A stretch of DNA of 64,000 bases from CAWJMD01 sp963845675 (lineage in GTDB: Bacteria; Actinomycetota; Actinomycetes; Actinomycetales; CAWJMD01), in NCBI GenBank assembly GCA_963845675.1, contig CAWJSX010000001.1, forward strand, positions 744,001 to 808,000, given 5' to 3'. Under the pieces are notes generated by a model. It had not been told where the DNA came from. It searched no databases and saw nothing but the letters and a program-made list of their open reading frames with translations. Of the stretch, positions 25,910 through 37,600 are shown piece after piece (positions within the stretch are counted from its first letter, which is position 1; each line of letters starts with the position of its first letter). A program made the translations under genes and the position numbers.

Positions 25910-28900
25910 TCAGCGGAAGCGCGCCCTCACGGTGTCGCGCGCCGACTCGACGCCGTCCTCGACCAGCCGGACGACGATGGTCTTCGCGCCCTTGCCGAAC
26001 TCACCGGTGGGCAGGTCGAAGTCCCAGTCCTCCAGCCCGTTCGCCGTACGCCAGGCGCTCGCGTCCGTCGCAGCATTGCGGGGGACGACCTGCCACTGCA
26101 CCGAGGCCCGCGGGGTCACCGTGAAGGTGCTGGACACGACCGGCGACGCGGACGTGTCCTCGGTGGCCCGCACGTAGACGGTGTGCTCGCCGGTGGCGAG
26201 CTCACCCAGGGACAGCGACCAGGTGCCGCTGTCGGAGTGCAGGTCCGCCTCGGACGGTGACGCGAAGTCCGCGTCGTCGACGCTGACCTCGACCCGCTGC
26301 GTGGTCGGGTGGTCCCCGGCGCCTGTCGGCTCCTCGCCTCGGGCGGGGAACGAGTAGGCGCCGCCCGCCACGATGTTCTCCGACTCGACGACGGAGGAAC
26401 CGTCGGCGGGTTCGGTGATGGTCGCGGCCAGACCCTCCGTGGCGTCCGCCGGAGCAGCCACCACGGTCACGCGCGAGGCGTGGTCACCTTCGAAGCCGAA
26501 GGCCCACGAACGGGCGCCGACCATCTGCACCTGGACGGTGACCTGCTCACCGGCGAAGGCGGGCCGGGTCGTCTCGAACGCGATGACGTACTTCGTCCAG
26601 CACTTCTCGCCGAGGGTCGCGCACGCGGCCCCGCCCGGTCCCGAGCCGACGACGGGCTGGAACGAGCCCTCGCCCTTGCCGATCTCCCGGTCACCGGCCA
26701 TCAGCACGCCGGTGGGCCGGATCACGGACGGGGTCTCACCGGCCAGGTAGATCTCGGCGTAGACCTGAGACCCGGCCGGGGTCGGGCTGGTCGCGGGCTC
26801 CTCCGACGGGAAGATCCCGAGCGGACGGTAGGCCGCCACGACGCTCGTCACACGGCTCTCGAAGCAGGGCTCGAGGTCACCGGCGGTGTCGGACGGCGTC
26901 AGGTAGCTCTCGTTGCCCGACGTGCTGCACCCCGGTCCGGTGCCCGGTGCATCGGCGTGGCGGCGGTGCAGGTAGTAGGTGGTGGCCTGCTGGCCCTCAC
27001 CCGACGCCGGAGCCGCGGCTGCCGGCGACGAGCTCTCGGAGGCCAGCTGGAGGGCGGCGAGCCCACCGTCCATCGTGGCGAGATCGAGCCCGTCGAGCGG
27101 CAGACCGCCGTCGGGGGCCTCGCTGTCCTCCTGCCCGTCACCGTCGCGGTCGTAGCCGCCGTAGAGGCTGTCACGGACCTGACGGTCGAGGGCGAAGAAG
27201 TCGTCCTCGAAGTCGCGCTCGGGCATCAGCGACCGACCGAGCAGCACGTCGACGGCGCGCTTCGCCGTCTCCGGCGTCGCCGCGCCGTAGCCCTCGAACA
27301 GCACGTTGGTGTCGCCGGTGTACGGGGCCGTGGCCGGGTACGGGAACGGGGACATCTCGTTCTCGGTGTTCAGCGGGAAGGCGTTCTTGAGCACCGCGGT
27401 GCGGAGCTCGGCGCGGGTGAGCTCGCCGTCCGCCAGGTACTCGGACTCGTCGACGGGCAGGCCCTTCGCGACGACCTGGCCGGCCTTCTGCCCGGCGCGG
27501 CCGTCACCGACGGCTTCACGGACCTCGGTCAAGACCGTGCCGAAGACCCCTGCGGTGTAAGGGGTCGCGGCGGAGGTGCCGCCGAAGGCGCACTGCCCGA
27601 CGGTGCCGGTGCGGCATGCCGACGGCAGGTTCCCGTCGCCCCAGGACGACAGGTGCACCGGGATGCCGTCGCCGACGATGGCGCGCTGGTTGTCCCGGCG
27701 GAGGGCACCGACGGTGACGTTCCAGTCCGGGCCGGTCTGGTCGGAGCCGTAGGTGCTCACCGGCACGTCGAACGCGTTGCCGACGCCGTTGCCGGCCGCG
27801 AACAGCGTGGTCTGCCCGCGCTCGGCAGCCTTCTTGGTGGCCTCGGGGTTGCCGATGAGGCCGAGCGGGACGCCACCGATGTAGCCGAAGCTGTTGGTGG
27901 AGATGTCGACCCACGGCAGTGCGGCGACCACGGACTCGTCGAGGGCCTCGACCACGACCAGCAGGCAGGTCGGGCAGTAGCCGTAGCGGTTGCCTGTCGA
28001 CACCGACGCCGAACCGGAGCCGTGGCCGTTGTCGTCGAGGATCGGGTGCGTGTCGTCACCGGACGTCACACCGGTCGAGCCCCCCGCGTCGACAGCACCG
28101 ACGATCTTGGTGCCGGGGATCCAGTACATGCGGCCGGGCTGGATCGTCTCGTTGCCGTTCCAGATCGCCGCGTCCGCCTCGGGGAAGTAGCCCTCGTCGA
28201 GGGTGATGTCCAGCGCGGTCGCGTCCGCCGGGTAGCCGGGGATGTACTCGGACGGGTGGCGCGTGAAGTTGTCGGTCAGCGCCAGGACGTCCGGGTCCGG
28301 GTACGTCTGCGCGGAGAACTCCAGGTGGTACGGGTTGATGCCGGAGTCGGCGACGCCGACGACGGTGACCGCGGTGGTCTCCTCGGCGAGCCGGTCCGGG
28401 TTCGCCACGAGCACGGACGTCATCTGCCGCCGCTCCAGCCCGTCGGCGTCGGTCGCCTTGAGGGTGACCAGGTGGCGGCCCTCGGGCAGCGTCACGGAGA
28501 CGTCCGTGCCGGAGACGTCCTGACGACCGTCCTCGTCGGTGTCCCAACCGGTCTCGACGGGGGCTGTCCCGCCAGTGACGGTGCCGTCGAGCGCGAGCGC
28601 GTCACCCGTCACCACGGTGTAGGGGCCACCGGCGTCGACGGTCGGGCGCGGGTCGACCCCGGACGTTGTGGCCACGACCTTCGCGGTGACGGTGTCGGCG
28701 ACGGTCGCGTACTTGTTCACCCGCACGGTCCACGTGCCGGGGACCGGCGCGTCGATCCCGGTGTGCTCGAACTCCGGCGGTGCGTTGCCGGAGCTACCCG
28801 CCTCGGCGCCGGACGGGTCGAGGACGACCAGGTCGTAGTCGTTGGCCGGGATCTCCCAGGTGACGTCGACGGTCATGGACGTGACACCCGCGGGCACCTC

Positions 28901-29538
28901 GAACGGGAGGTCGATCGGCTCGCTGACGCCGGTGGCGCCCGGGGTCGTGTCCTCGCTCGACTCCTCCAGCAGCGTCTGCTCGCCCTGCTCGTAGACCACG
29001 ACGACGACCTGGTCGCTGCTCGTGGCGCCGTCGGCGTCCGTGACCGTCAGGGTCACCGGGTACTGCCCGGCGGGCACGTCGGTGGCGTCGAACGCGGCCG
29101 TCGGGGCGTCGGCGCCCTCGATCGAGCCGGTGTCACTCGTCCAGGTGAAGGTGTAGGGCTCCGTGCCGCCGTAACCGGCGCCCATCAGAGCGCCCTCGTC
29201 ACCGGACTTCACGAAGGGGCTGTCACCGGCGTCGGCGAGCAACGGCGCGGGCTGCGCCGGCTCGGCGGCGGCACCGTCGGCCGTGGTGGCGGTCCCGGAG
29301 ACCGGCACGGTCCCGGTGAACGAGCCCCTCACCTGGCCGTCGGCCACGGCGGAGCCCCCCACCGAGTCGACGGTGACGTCGGACGCGGGCGACGAGACGC
29401 CGGGAGCTGCCGTGACCGGCGAGGTCGCGGTGGCGACGAGGCCGGCCGTGAGGCAGCGGCGAGCGCGGTCGTCAGGGCTGTGGCCCGTCGACGCCGGACT
29501 CGAGGTGGGGAGGACGGGTTCAAGCGCAGTTCGGCCAC
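25910..29538 (-). CDS. Secreted S8 subtilisin-like peptidase with PKD-type domains, frameshifted in signal peptide
   Basis: Large exported serine protease of about 1,200 residues. The triad is Asp in VVGVADSGINPYH, His in DDNGHGSGSASVS and Ser in GGTSAATPYTAGV. Before the catalytic domain are a PKD-like domain (YPVTLTVTDADGATSSDQVV), a pre-peptidase-type beta domain (DYDLVVLDPSGAEAGSS) and another PKD-like repeat (HLVTLKATDADGLE). After it come an EF-hand-like acidic loop (DRDGDGQEDSEAP) and C-terminal beta domains. The signal peptide VAELRLNPSS...RRRRATALTTALAA lies in another frame from CLTAGLVATATSPVTAAPG; one missing base near 29455 joins them. GTG at 29538 is the start of that signal peptide. 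Confidence 0.85.
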
Positions 29539-29664
29539 AGGTGGGAGCCCTTCTGAGCGGAGCCCCGCCAGGTAGGGCGGGACGTGATGCAGGTCTCAAC
29601 GGGCGATGCGGCCGGTGGTTACGGGGGTGATGGGAGAGATGTCCGAGTGAGCGGTCGGGAGACG

Positions 29665-30307
29665 TCAGGTGGTGAGCGCGGGCGACCGCCCCCTTGTCGA
29701 GGGTGACGCGCACGCACGCGGCGGCCAGGCGCGGAAGCTCGGGTGGGTCGACGAGACCGGCCAGACCCTTCTCGGAGCTCGGCAGCCCCAGCGCCCGGGC
29801 ACCGTCCCGTACGCGGTCGTCGAGGAACGGGGCGAGGTCCGTCCACACACCCTGCACCTCGCGACAGAAGATCGCCGATCCCAACGGGCCGATCCCGGGC
29901 ACCTCCTGCAGCAGCCTGCGCAGGTCGCCCACCTCGGTCGCCGCGGAGTGGAGCCGCCGCAGGTCGCCTCCCCACCGTTCCAGCAGCAGCTCCGCGCCGT
30001 CGCCGAGCATCGTTGCGGTCCGCTCGTCGAAGCGGCGGTACCCGGCCGACCCGAGCGCGTCGACGCGCTGCTGCCAGGTGGCGTCCCTCATCGCCTTCGG
30101 TGTCCGCATCCCGGCCGAGGACAGCGCCTGCGCGGCGGCGACGCCGATCTCGGACGAGATGCGCGCCGACAGCACGGTGCACAGCACCAGGAGCCGGTAC
30201 AGCGGTGACGGAGCGTCCTTGAGCGTGATGCCCGCCTCCTCGGCGTAGGTCGTGCCGTAGCGATCCAGCAGGGCGTGGACGAGCTCGGCGCGCGACGTGC
30301 GGGTCAC
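29665..30307 (-). CDS. HhH-GPD DNA glycosylase (endonuclease III-like), C-terminal frameshift
   Basis: Base-excision-repair glycosylase-type protein of about 213 residues. It has the N-terminal helical bundle (LYRLLVLCTVLSARISSEIG), and the helix-hairpin-helix in LLQEVPGIGPLGSAIFCREV, followed by DLAPFLDDRV where the catalytic Asp region would be. The usual Lys of bifunctional EndoIII is not obvious, and no C-terminal iron-sulfur Cys cluster is present. The start at GTG 30307 has AGGAGG just upstream. A C5 run at 29689-29693 shifts the frame. With one C fewer the protein ends DKGRSPALTT at 29665; as read, the frame runs on into the subtilase gene. Confidence 0.78.
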
Positions 30308-30440
30308 GGGTCCTCCTCGGTGTGAGCGGTCGGCACCATGACGCCACCGGACGGGCTCTGTGGCAACCGGGACGACGAGCCTGTGGACGACGGCGACCGT
30401 CGACGCGCGCCTGTGGACGACCGCTTGCGACACTGGCTGC

Positions 30441-31142
30441 GTGACCCTGTCGTTCGAGTACTCCAACCGCAGCGACCGTCCGCCAGGCCGGGTCCTGGCT
30501 GTCGCTGCTCGCCTTCTGCCGGGCATCGCGGCAGTGCAGCGTCACATCGAGCCCTTCGCGGACGACTGGGAGCGTGCGAACCGTGCCGCGCTGCAGGCGG
30601 ACGGACCGCTGTGGGTGGCGCTCGGCGACTCGATGACGCAAGGCGTCGGCGCGTCGGCCTACGACCAGGGGTGGGTCGGCCAGCTCAGCCGCCGGCTGGC
30701 AGCGGACGGACGCCGGCACCGCCTCCTCAACCTGTCGGTCTCCGGCGCCCGGGTCCAGGACGTGCTGGACCGACAGCTTCCGGCGATGGACTCCCTTCAG
30801 GCACAAGGCGTCTCGACTGCCCTGGTGACGGTGCTGATCGGCTCGAACGACATCGTGTTCCGGGCGAACCGGGCTGGAGTCGTCGAGCGCTTCGAGGCCC
30901 TGCTCGACCGGCTTCCGGCGGGCTCCGTCGTGGCGAACCTGCCGAACCCGCACCGTGAGGCTCGTCAGATCGACGCGATGCTCAGGGACAGGCAGCGTCG
31001 CGGTGAGCTGCTGGTCGCCGACATGCGCAGGTCCGGTCCGGGCGTCTTCGGGACGCTGGCACCGGACTGGTTCCACCCGAACGACAGGGGGTACGCGGCG
31101 ATGGCGCGGGTGTTCGGGGAGGCCGTCGCGCGGCGTCGGTGA
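30441..31142 (+). CDS. SGNH/GDSL-type hydrolase
   Basis: Esterase/lipase-like SGNH hydrolase, 233 residues. Block I is VALGDSMTQGVG with the nucleophile Ser, block III carries the Asn in VLIGSNDIVF, and block V the Asp/His pair in APDWFHPNDRGY. No signal peptide is apparent, so the enzyme is probably cytoplasmic. GTG at 30441 begins VTLSFEYSNRSDRPPG; earlier in-frame starts fall in a short region with two copies of CCTGTGGACGAC. It is divergent from the glycosylase gene and ends four bases from the convergent GNAT gene. Confidence 0.88.
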   Translation: MTLSFEYSNRSDRPPGRVLAVAARLLPGIAAVQRHIEPFADDWERANRAALQADGPLWVALGDSMTQGVGASAYDQGWVGQLSRRLAADGRRHRLLNLSVSGARVQDVLDRQLPAMDSLQAQGVSTALVTVLIGSNDIVFRANRAGVVERFEALLDRLPAGSVVANLPNPHREARQIDAMLRDRQRRGELLVADMRRSGPGVFGTLAPDWFHPNDRGYAAMARVFGEAVARRR

Positions 31143-31146
31143 GGTC

Positions 31147-32385
31147 TCAGTACGGCAGGTAGAACATGCAGAGGTCGGAGGTCAGCGGCGGGAACAGGGC
31201 CTCGTACCACTCGGCGTCGCCGCCGGGGTAGACATCGGGACGCAGGGCTTTCAGCCCCTTCATGCCCAGTGGCCCGAGCAGGAGCGCGGCCAGGTGGTCC
31301 GGTGCGCACGCGATGCCGCCGGCCGCCCCCGGTGCCTGCATCGGTCCGCCGACCTCGACGTGACCGAAACCCTCTGCCTCCTGAGGTATCCGGTAGTGCC
31401 GGCCGAACGTCGAGATGACCAGGTCGCGGCCCTCGCGGTCCAGTCCACTGGCCAGGTGCCGCTGCCACAGCAGGGGACGCAGGGCGTCCAGCACCGCTGC
31501 CGGGTCGGGCAGCCGCACGTAGTACTGCTCGGCCAGATCGGTGACGACGCCGTACAGCGGGCCGCAGACGTCGTGCACAGGTCCCGGCCGCTGCTGCACC
31601 ATCAGGCCGCCCGAGCCGGCAGTCGCGTGCAGGCCGGCCACGAGGTCAGCGGCGGCATCGTGGTCGAGCGCAGCGCCGTCCGCCAGCAGCACCGTGTCGT
31701 CGGCGCCGGAGGACCGGCAGGTGGCCACCACCTCCCCGTCGCGCTCGACCACCATCTGCGTCGAGCCCTCGCGGGCCAGCAGCCACCGCCAGCGCGGTGA
31801 CGAGTGCGGTACCGCGACGTCGACGTCGGCCTGGGTGTCGTCCTGCAGGCGCACCATCGCCGGAAGGTCGGCCAGCGTCGCCGGCCGCAGCCTGCCCTCG
31901 CCGTGCGGATCGGGAGCACGGGTGAGGGTCGGCGCGGACGGGATCGCCATCGCGTACTCGTAGCCGAACAGCCGGTAGAAGTACGGGATCCCGATCATCA
32001 CGCCGAGCAGGTGGCCGCGTTCGGCCGATCGCTCGTGCGCCCAGCCCATCAGGGCGCGGACGAGGCCCCGTCCCTCGTACTCGCGGTCGGTCGCGACCAG
32101 CTCGACCTGCCCCGCCGGCAGCGACACGGCGCCGGCCGCTCCGGCCCGGCCGACCCGGACGGTCTCATCGAGCAGGAGAGCGGTGGAGACCACGCGATCA
32201 CCGTGGACGACGACGGCGCACGCCTCGGGCCCGGCGTCCGGGTCCTCGACGACCAGCCGGTGGTCGATCGCGTCCTCGGGCTCGCCGCGCTCGGCGAGCA
32301 GCTCGCCCACCTGCTCGACGTCCCGCGGCTCCATGGTCCGCAGCAGCAGGCCGCCGGGCAGGGAACGGGGGTCGGCGGAGGACAT
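31147..32385 (-). CDS. GNAT N-acetyltransferase (Eis-like)
   Basis: 412-residue acetyltransferase of the Eis type, which has a GNAT domain, a second GNAT-like domain and a C-terminal SCP-like fold. The acetyl-CoA loop is VATDREYEGRGLVRALMGWA, followed by GVMIGIPYFYRLFGYEYAM, both diagnostic. The C-terminus DVYPGGDAEWYEALFPPLTS ends in the conserved FYLPY, whose carboxylate acts in catalysis in Eis enzymes. Eis homologues acetylate amines such as aminoglycosides. ATG at 32385 is preceded by GGGACC-type sequence and avoids a long unsupported N-terminus. Confidence 0.87.
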   Translation of the reverse strand: MSSADPRSLPGGLLLRTMEPRDVEQVGELLAERGEPEDAIDHRLVVEDPDAGPEACAVVVHGDRVVSTALLLDETVRVGRAGAAGAVSLPAGQVELVATDREYEGRGLVRALMGWAHERSAERGHLLGVMIGIPYFYRLFGYEYAMAIPSAPTLTRAPDPHGEGRLRPATLADLPAMVRLQDDTQADVDVAVPHSSPRWRWLLAREGSTQMVVERDGEVVATCRSSGADDTVLLADGAALDHDAAADLVAGLHATAGSGGLMVQQRPGPVHDVCGPLYGVVTDLAEQYYVRLPDPAAVLDALRPLLWQRHLASGLDREGRDLVISTFGRHYRIPQEAEGFGHVEVGGPMQAPGAAGGIACAPDHLAALLLGPLGMKGLKALRPDVYPGGDAEWYEALFPPLTSDLCMFYLPY

Positions 32386-32478
32386 GGTGTCGATGGTCCC
32401 GGGTGTCGGTCCCCTCTTGCCACCCCTCCCCCACCACCGGATGCTGAGAGGCCACCTGATCGGACGAGGGAGACCCCC

Positions 32479-33003
32479 GTGGCGACGACCGCAGACCTGC
32501 TGGGCGACGCGCTGACCCGGGTGCGCGACTCGGGCCACCGCGTGCTGGACGGCCTCGACGAGGACCAGCTCAGCTACCGCGTCGCCGAGAGGGCCAACTC
32601 CATCGCGTGGCTGATCTGGCACGCCGCCCGCATCCAGGACGACCACGTGGCCGACGTCGCCGGCAGCGACCAGGTCTGGACCGCGGACGGCTGGGCCGCG
32701 CGCCTCGGGCTGCCGTTCGACGACTCCGCGACGGGCTTCGGTCACAGCAGCGACGACGTCGCAGCGGTCGGGGCCTCAGCTGACCACCTGCGCGGCTACC
32801 TCGACGCCGTCACCACGCGGAGCCTCGAGTACGTCGCCACCCTGACCGACGACGACCTCGACCGCGTCGTCGACGAGCGCTGGGACCCGCCCGTCACCCT
32901 GGCCGTGCGCCTCGTCAGCGTCCTCAACGACGGCCTCCAGCACATCGGGCAGGCAGCGTTCGTTCGCGGGGTCGTCGACAGCTCTGGAGGCTCAGATGCC
33001 TGA
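32479..33003 (+). CDS. DinB/DUF664 family protein
   Basis: Four-helix-bundle DinB-like protein of 174 residues. Conserved features are SIAWLIWHAARIQDDHVADV, which contains one metal-type His, and LQHIGQAAFVRGV near the C-terminus with another His. Actinobacterial relatives include mycothiol-dependent enzymes. The specific reaction is unknown. GTG at 32479 is supported by GGGAGA upstream. Its last eight bases overlap the gnd gene, so the two may be co-transcribed. Confidence 0.85.
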   Translation: MATTADLLGDALTRVRDSGHRVLDGLDEDQLSYRVAERANSIAWLIWHAARIQDDHVADVAGSDQVWTADGWAARLGLPFDDSATGFGHSSDDVAAVGASADHLRGYLDAVTTRSLEYVATLTDDDLDRVVDERWDPPVTLAVRLVSVLNDGLQHIGQAAFVRGVVDSSGGSDA

Positions 33004-34423
33004 CAGCACAGCGCAGGTCGGCGTCGTCGGTCTGGCGGTGATGGGCGCGAACCTGGCCCGCAACCTCGCCCGGCACGGGCACGCCGTTGCCCTGTACAAC
33101 CGCACCACGGCGCGCACCGACGAGCTCGTCGGGGCGTACGGCCAGGAGGGCACGTTCGTGCCGTCCGAGGGGCTCGGAGGCTTCGTCGCCAGTCTCGAGC
33201 GTCCCCGGCGCATCATCGTCATGGTCAAGGCGGGCCCGGGCACCGACGCCGTGATCGACGAGCTGGTGCCCCTTCTCGAACCGGGTGACATCGTCGTGGA
33301 CGGCGGCAACGCGCACTTCGAGGACACCCGTCGCCGGGAGGCCGCACTCAAGGAGCACGACCTGCACTTCGTCGGCGCCGGCATCTCCGGCGGCGAGGAG
33401 GGCGCGCTCAACGGGCCGAGCATCATGCCCGGCGGGTCGGAGGAGTCCTACGAGGCGCTCGGCCCTCTGCTGGAGGACATCTCGGCAAAGGTCGACGACG
33501 AGCCGTGCTGCGCCTACATGGGTCCGGACGGCGCGGGGCACTTCGTCAAGATGGTCCACAACGGCATCGAGTACGCCGACATGCAGCTCATCGCGGAGTC
33601 GTACGACCTCCTGCGCGACGCCGGGCTGGACGTGCCACGGATCGCGGACGTGTTCCGAGAGTGGAACACCGGCGACCTCGACTCCTTCCTGATCGAGATC
33701 ACCGCCCGCGTGCTCGACCAGGTCGACGCCCGCACCGGCCGACCGCTGGTCGACGTGATCGCCGACCAGGCCGAGCAGAAGGGCACGGGACGCTGGACGG
33801 TCCAGATCGCGCTCGAGCTCGGCGTGCCGGTCAACACGATCGCCGAGTCGGTGTTCGCGCGATCCGTCTCCGGCCACGCCGACCTCCGTGCCGCCGCCGC
33901 CGAGGTGCTGGAGGGACCGTCCGGTGGAGATGTCGACGTCGAGCGGCTGGTGTCCGACGTCCGCGCCGCCCTGTGGTCGTCGAAGGTCGTGGCCTACGCC
34001 CAGGGGCTCGACCAGATCCGCGCTGCGAGCGAGGCCTACGACTGGGACGTCGACGTGTCCGAGGTCGCCCGCATCTGGCGCGGCGGCTGCATCATCCGCG
34101 CCCGGTTGCTGGAGCGGATCAGGCAGGAGTACGCGGGCCAGGACCTCGCGACGCTGCTCGCCGCGCCGAGCGTCGCCGAGGAGCTGAACGCGTCGCAGGA
34201 GGCCTGGCGGCGGGTCGTGCAGCACGCCGTCGGGCGCGGGGTCCCCGTCCCGGGGTTCAGCGCGGCCCTCGCCTACTACGACTCCGTGCGGGCCGATCGT
34301 CTGCCGGCGGCCCTGATCCAGGGTCTGCGCGACCTGTTCGGAGCCCACACGTACAAGCGCGTTGACGGCGAGGGGACGTTCCACATCGAGTGGTCCGGGG
34401 ACGGTTCCGAGACGAGCGTGTGA
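32996..34423 (+). CDS. gnd: 6-phosphogluconate dehydrogenase, decarboxylating
   Basis: Oxidises 6-phosphogluconate to ribulose-5-phosphate and CO2 in the pentose phosphate pathway. The 475 residues match the usual long form. The NADP loop is GLAVMGANLARNLA followed by NRT, which favours NADP. Substrate motifs include GAGISGGEEGA and KMVHNGIEYADMQ with the catalytic Lys. EQKGTGRWTVQIALELGVPV and the C-terminal HTYKRVDGEGTFHIEW complete the signature. It overlaps the preceding DinB gene by eight bases. The 259 bases after it up to the next gene show no supported gene. Confidence 0.95.
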   Translation: MPDSTAQVGVVGLAVMGANLARNLARHGHAVALYNRTTARTDELVGAYGQEGTFVPSEGLGGFVASLERPRRIIVMVKAGPGTDAVIDELVPLLEPGDIVVDGGNAHFEDTRRREAALKEHDLHFVGAGISGGEEGALNGPSIMPGGSEESYEALGPLLEDISAKVDDEPCCAYMGPDGAGHFVKMVHNGIEYADMQLIAESYDLLRDAGLDVPRIADVFREWNTGDLDSFLIEITARVLDQVDARTGRPLVDVIADQAEQKGTGRWTVQIALELGVPVNTIAESVFARSVSGHADLRAAAAEVLEGPSGGDVDVERLVSDVRAALWSSKVVAYAQGLDQIRAASEAYDWDVDVSEVARIWRGGCIIRARLLERIRQEYAGQDLATLLAAPSVAEELNASQEAWRRVVQHAVGRGVPVPGFSAALAYYDSVRADRLPAALIQGLRDLFGAHTYKRVDGEGTFHIEWSGDGSETSV

Positions 34424-34682
34424 CTGCCGACGTGCACGATCGGCGTCGCAGACCCGAACGGCGGTCGACGACACCAGCTCACCCAGAACCACGTCCACCC
34501 GCGAGCTCGCCGGACAGGCGGGGACGGGGGGCTGAATGCGTTATGCCCGGATCGTGCACTCCGCCGCGGGAACAGCGTGACCAGACTGCAACCCGAGGGA
34601 CCGCAAGCCGCCCGTCCGGGTCCTTTACACCCCAGACGGCACAGGAAAGACTGCCCGGACCAATGACCCCTGGAGGGCACCT

Positions 34683-37600
34683 GTGAGATCACGCGCACTC
34701 GTCGTAGGTTCCGGTGCCGCCACCGCGGTCCTCCTCACAGGGCTCCTGGCGCCGAGCGCCGGCGCGGCCTCCGCCGACAGACCGCAGTTCGACCACGTGC
34801 AGATCACGTCGTCCGTCACGAGCTACACCCCGATGTCGTCGCGTCTCGACCGCCGCGTCACGGTGTCGCTCGTGCTCGAGGCGCCGTCCGTGGTGGAGCG
34901 CGAGCAGGCGGCCGGTCACAAGCTCAGCAAGGCGGAGAAGGCCGCGGCCCGCAAGCAGGTCGCGGACTCCCAGGCACCGGTGACGCAGGCGGCCGAGGCG
35001 CAGGACGGCGAGGTGCTGCGGGAGATGCAGGACGCCGTCAACGCGGTGACGGTCGACGTGCCGGCCTCAGCCGTGTCGGCGCTGGCCGCGAACCCGTCCG
35101 TGGCCCAGGTCATCCCGACCAGGATCGTCCGCAGGTCGAACCAGGCGGCGGACCTGTTCACCGGCGTCGGAACAGCCTGGGACGCCTACGGCGGCACCGG
35201 AGCCGGCGTGAAGGTCGCCGTCCTCGACACCGGGATCGACTACTACCACGCCAACTTCGGCGGTTCGGGTGATCCCGCCGACTTCGCTGACGACGACACG
35301 ACCGTGATCGAGCCCGGGACGTTCCCGACCGCCAAGGTGGTCGGCGGCTACGACCTGGTCGGGGACGACTACGACGCGGGGTCGAGCGACCCGGCGAGGA
35401 CCGTCCCGCAGCCCGACGCCGACCCCCTGGACTGCCAGGGTCACGGCTCGCACGTCTCGGGCACGGCGGCCGGCTTCGGTGTGGAGGGCGGAACCACATA
35501 CGGCGGTCCGTACACGAACGCCGCTCTGGCCGGTACGACCTTCGACATCGGTCCGGGCTCCGCCCCGCAGGCCTCGCTGATGGCGTACCGCGTGTTCGGG
35601 TGCGACGGTTCGGCGAACGACTCGGACGTCGCCGCGGGCATCGACCGTGCGGTGAAGGACGGCGCCGACGTGATCAACATGTCGCTCGGCAGCACCTTCG
35701 GGTACGGCACGACCCTCGACGCCATCGCCGCCGACAACGCGGCCCTCGCGGGCACGATGGTCGTGGCCTCCGCCGGCAACGAGGGCCCGAGCGCGATGAT
35801 GACCGGCTCGCCGGGCACGTCGTCGCGGGCGTTGAGCGTGGCGGCCGTCGACGGCTCGCGACCCGGCTACCCCGGCGCACAGATCGACTCGACTCCCGTC
35901 GTCAGCGGCCTGGTCGCCAACGGCGTCGACATCTCCGCCGGGGTCACCGGTCCGGTGGCCGTGCTCGGCGCGGGCAGCGGTGGCGGCATCGGGCTGGGCT
36001 GCGACCCGGACGAGTACGCCGGCATCCCCGCGGGCGCCATCGTCATCACCCAGCGCGGCGTCTGCGCGCGCGTCGACCGGGCCATCAACGGCCAGGCTGC
36101 CGGCGCCGCGGCCGTGATCATGGTCAACAACGCCGCGGGCCTGCCGCCGTTCGAGGGCACCATCCCCGGCGTCACGATCCCGTTCGTCGGCGTCTCGAAC
36201 ACGGCGGCCGCGACGCTGGCCGCACTCGACGGTCAGACGCACACGATCAGCTCGGCCGGGACGATCCCGAACCCGGGCTACCGCGCGGCGGCCTCCTTCA
36301 CCTCGGCGGGCCCGCGCAGCGGTGACAACGTGCTCAAGCCGGAGATCGGCGCGCCCGGGCGTCAGCATCCTGTCGACCGACGTCGGCACGGGAGCCGGCG
36401 GCACGTACCTGTCCGGCACCTCCATGGCCTCACCGCACACGGCCGGCATCGCGGCGCTCGTGGCGGAGCGCAACCCGAGCTGGTCGCCGGAGCAGATCAA
36501 GGCGGCGCTGATGACCACGGCGACGGCGGACGCCGCCGACGTCATCGGCTACGACCCGACCCGTCTGGGCGCGGGCCTCGTGCAGCCGCGCCGTGCGATC
36601 GACACCAAGGTCCTGGCGACGACCGAGGGCGGCCTGGGGTCGCTCTCGTTCGGCTACCAGCCGATCAAGAACGACTTCAAGGAGACCAAGACCATCCAGC
36701 TGACCAACACCGGGTCGGCAGCGGTCACCTACGACCTCGCGGCGTCACCGTTCGGCGACTCCCTCGGCGCCGACATCTCGATCAGACCCTCCTCGGCCAC
36801 CGTCGAGCCGGGCAGGACCGAGAAGGTCAAGGTCACGATGACGCTCTCCCGCGACGCCGTCGCGGCCCTCCCCCCGGCCGAGGCCTCGGACGGCGGCGAC
36901 CTGGTGTCGGTCAAGGGCGCGGTCGTCGCGACCCCGAGGTCGGCCGGTGCCGGCGTGTACTCGCTGCGGGTCCCCTACCTGCTCGTGCCTCGCGGTCTCT
37001 CGGACGTCCGCGTCGACTCCTCGGCGCAGATCCGCAACGGCTCCGACGGCGTCAGGGTCGACAACCGGGGCCGGCACGCCGCTACAGCTGACGTGTACGC
37101 CCTCGGCGCCCTCGACGGCAAGGACACCCCGGGCGCCGCGGACCTGCGCGCGCTCGGCGTGCAGGTGCTGCCGGGCGAGGTGCTCGGCGGCGCGGCAGAC
37201 GACAGGGCGCTGATCTTCGCCGTCAGCACCCACGAGCGGTGGGGCAACCCCGGTGAGAACGAGATCGACGTCGAGATCGACCGGGACGGCGACGGCGTGC
37301 CCGACGCGTACGTCATCGGGGTCGACCTCGGCCTGCTCATCGACGGTTCCCCGCAGGGCATCTTCGTGGCCCTCGTCCTCGACGGCGCGGGCAACATCGT
37401 CGACGTCTGGAACACCGTCGCCCCGATGAACGGGTCGACTGCCCTGCTCCCGGTCCTGGCGAGCGAGCTCGGTCTCAGCGACGGCGCCGGTGACTTCACC
37501 TACAGCGCGACGTCGTTCAGCTCGGCGGGCAGCGTCGACGTCATCGACAGCGCAGGCGCTTTCGACGCCTTCGACCCCGCGCAGAGCACGGGCGACTTCG

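Noticed and set aside
26309..29575. A 1,088-residue plus-strand open frame opposite the subtilase
   Set aside because: It is a high-GC shadow with compositional bias only; the minus strand encodes a complete catalytic triad.
30375..30425. Short direct repeat CCTGTGGACGAC as a regulatory site
   Set aside because: Only two copies, imperfect context and no matching site elsewhere in the window.
25910..30526. Single 1,538-residue protein joining a DNA glycosylase and a subtilase
   Set aside because: Both partners have their own start, ribosome site and, for the subtilase, a signal peptide in another frame. Two single-base errors explain the join.
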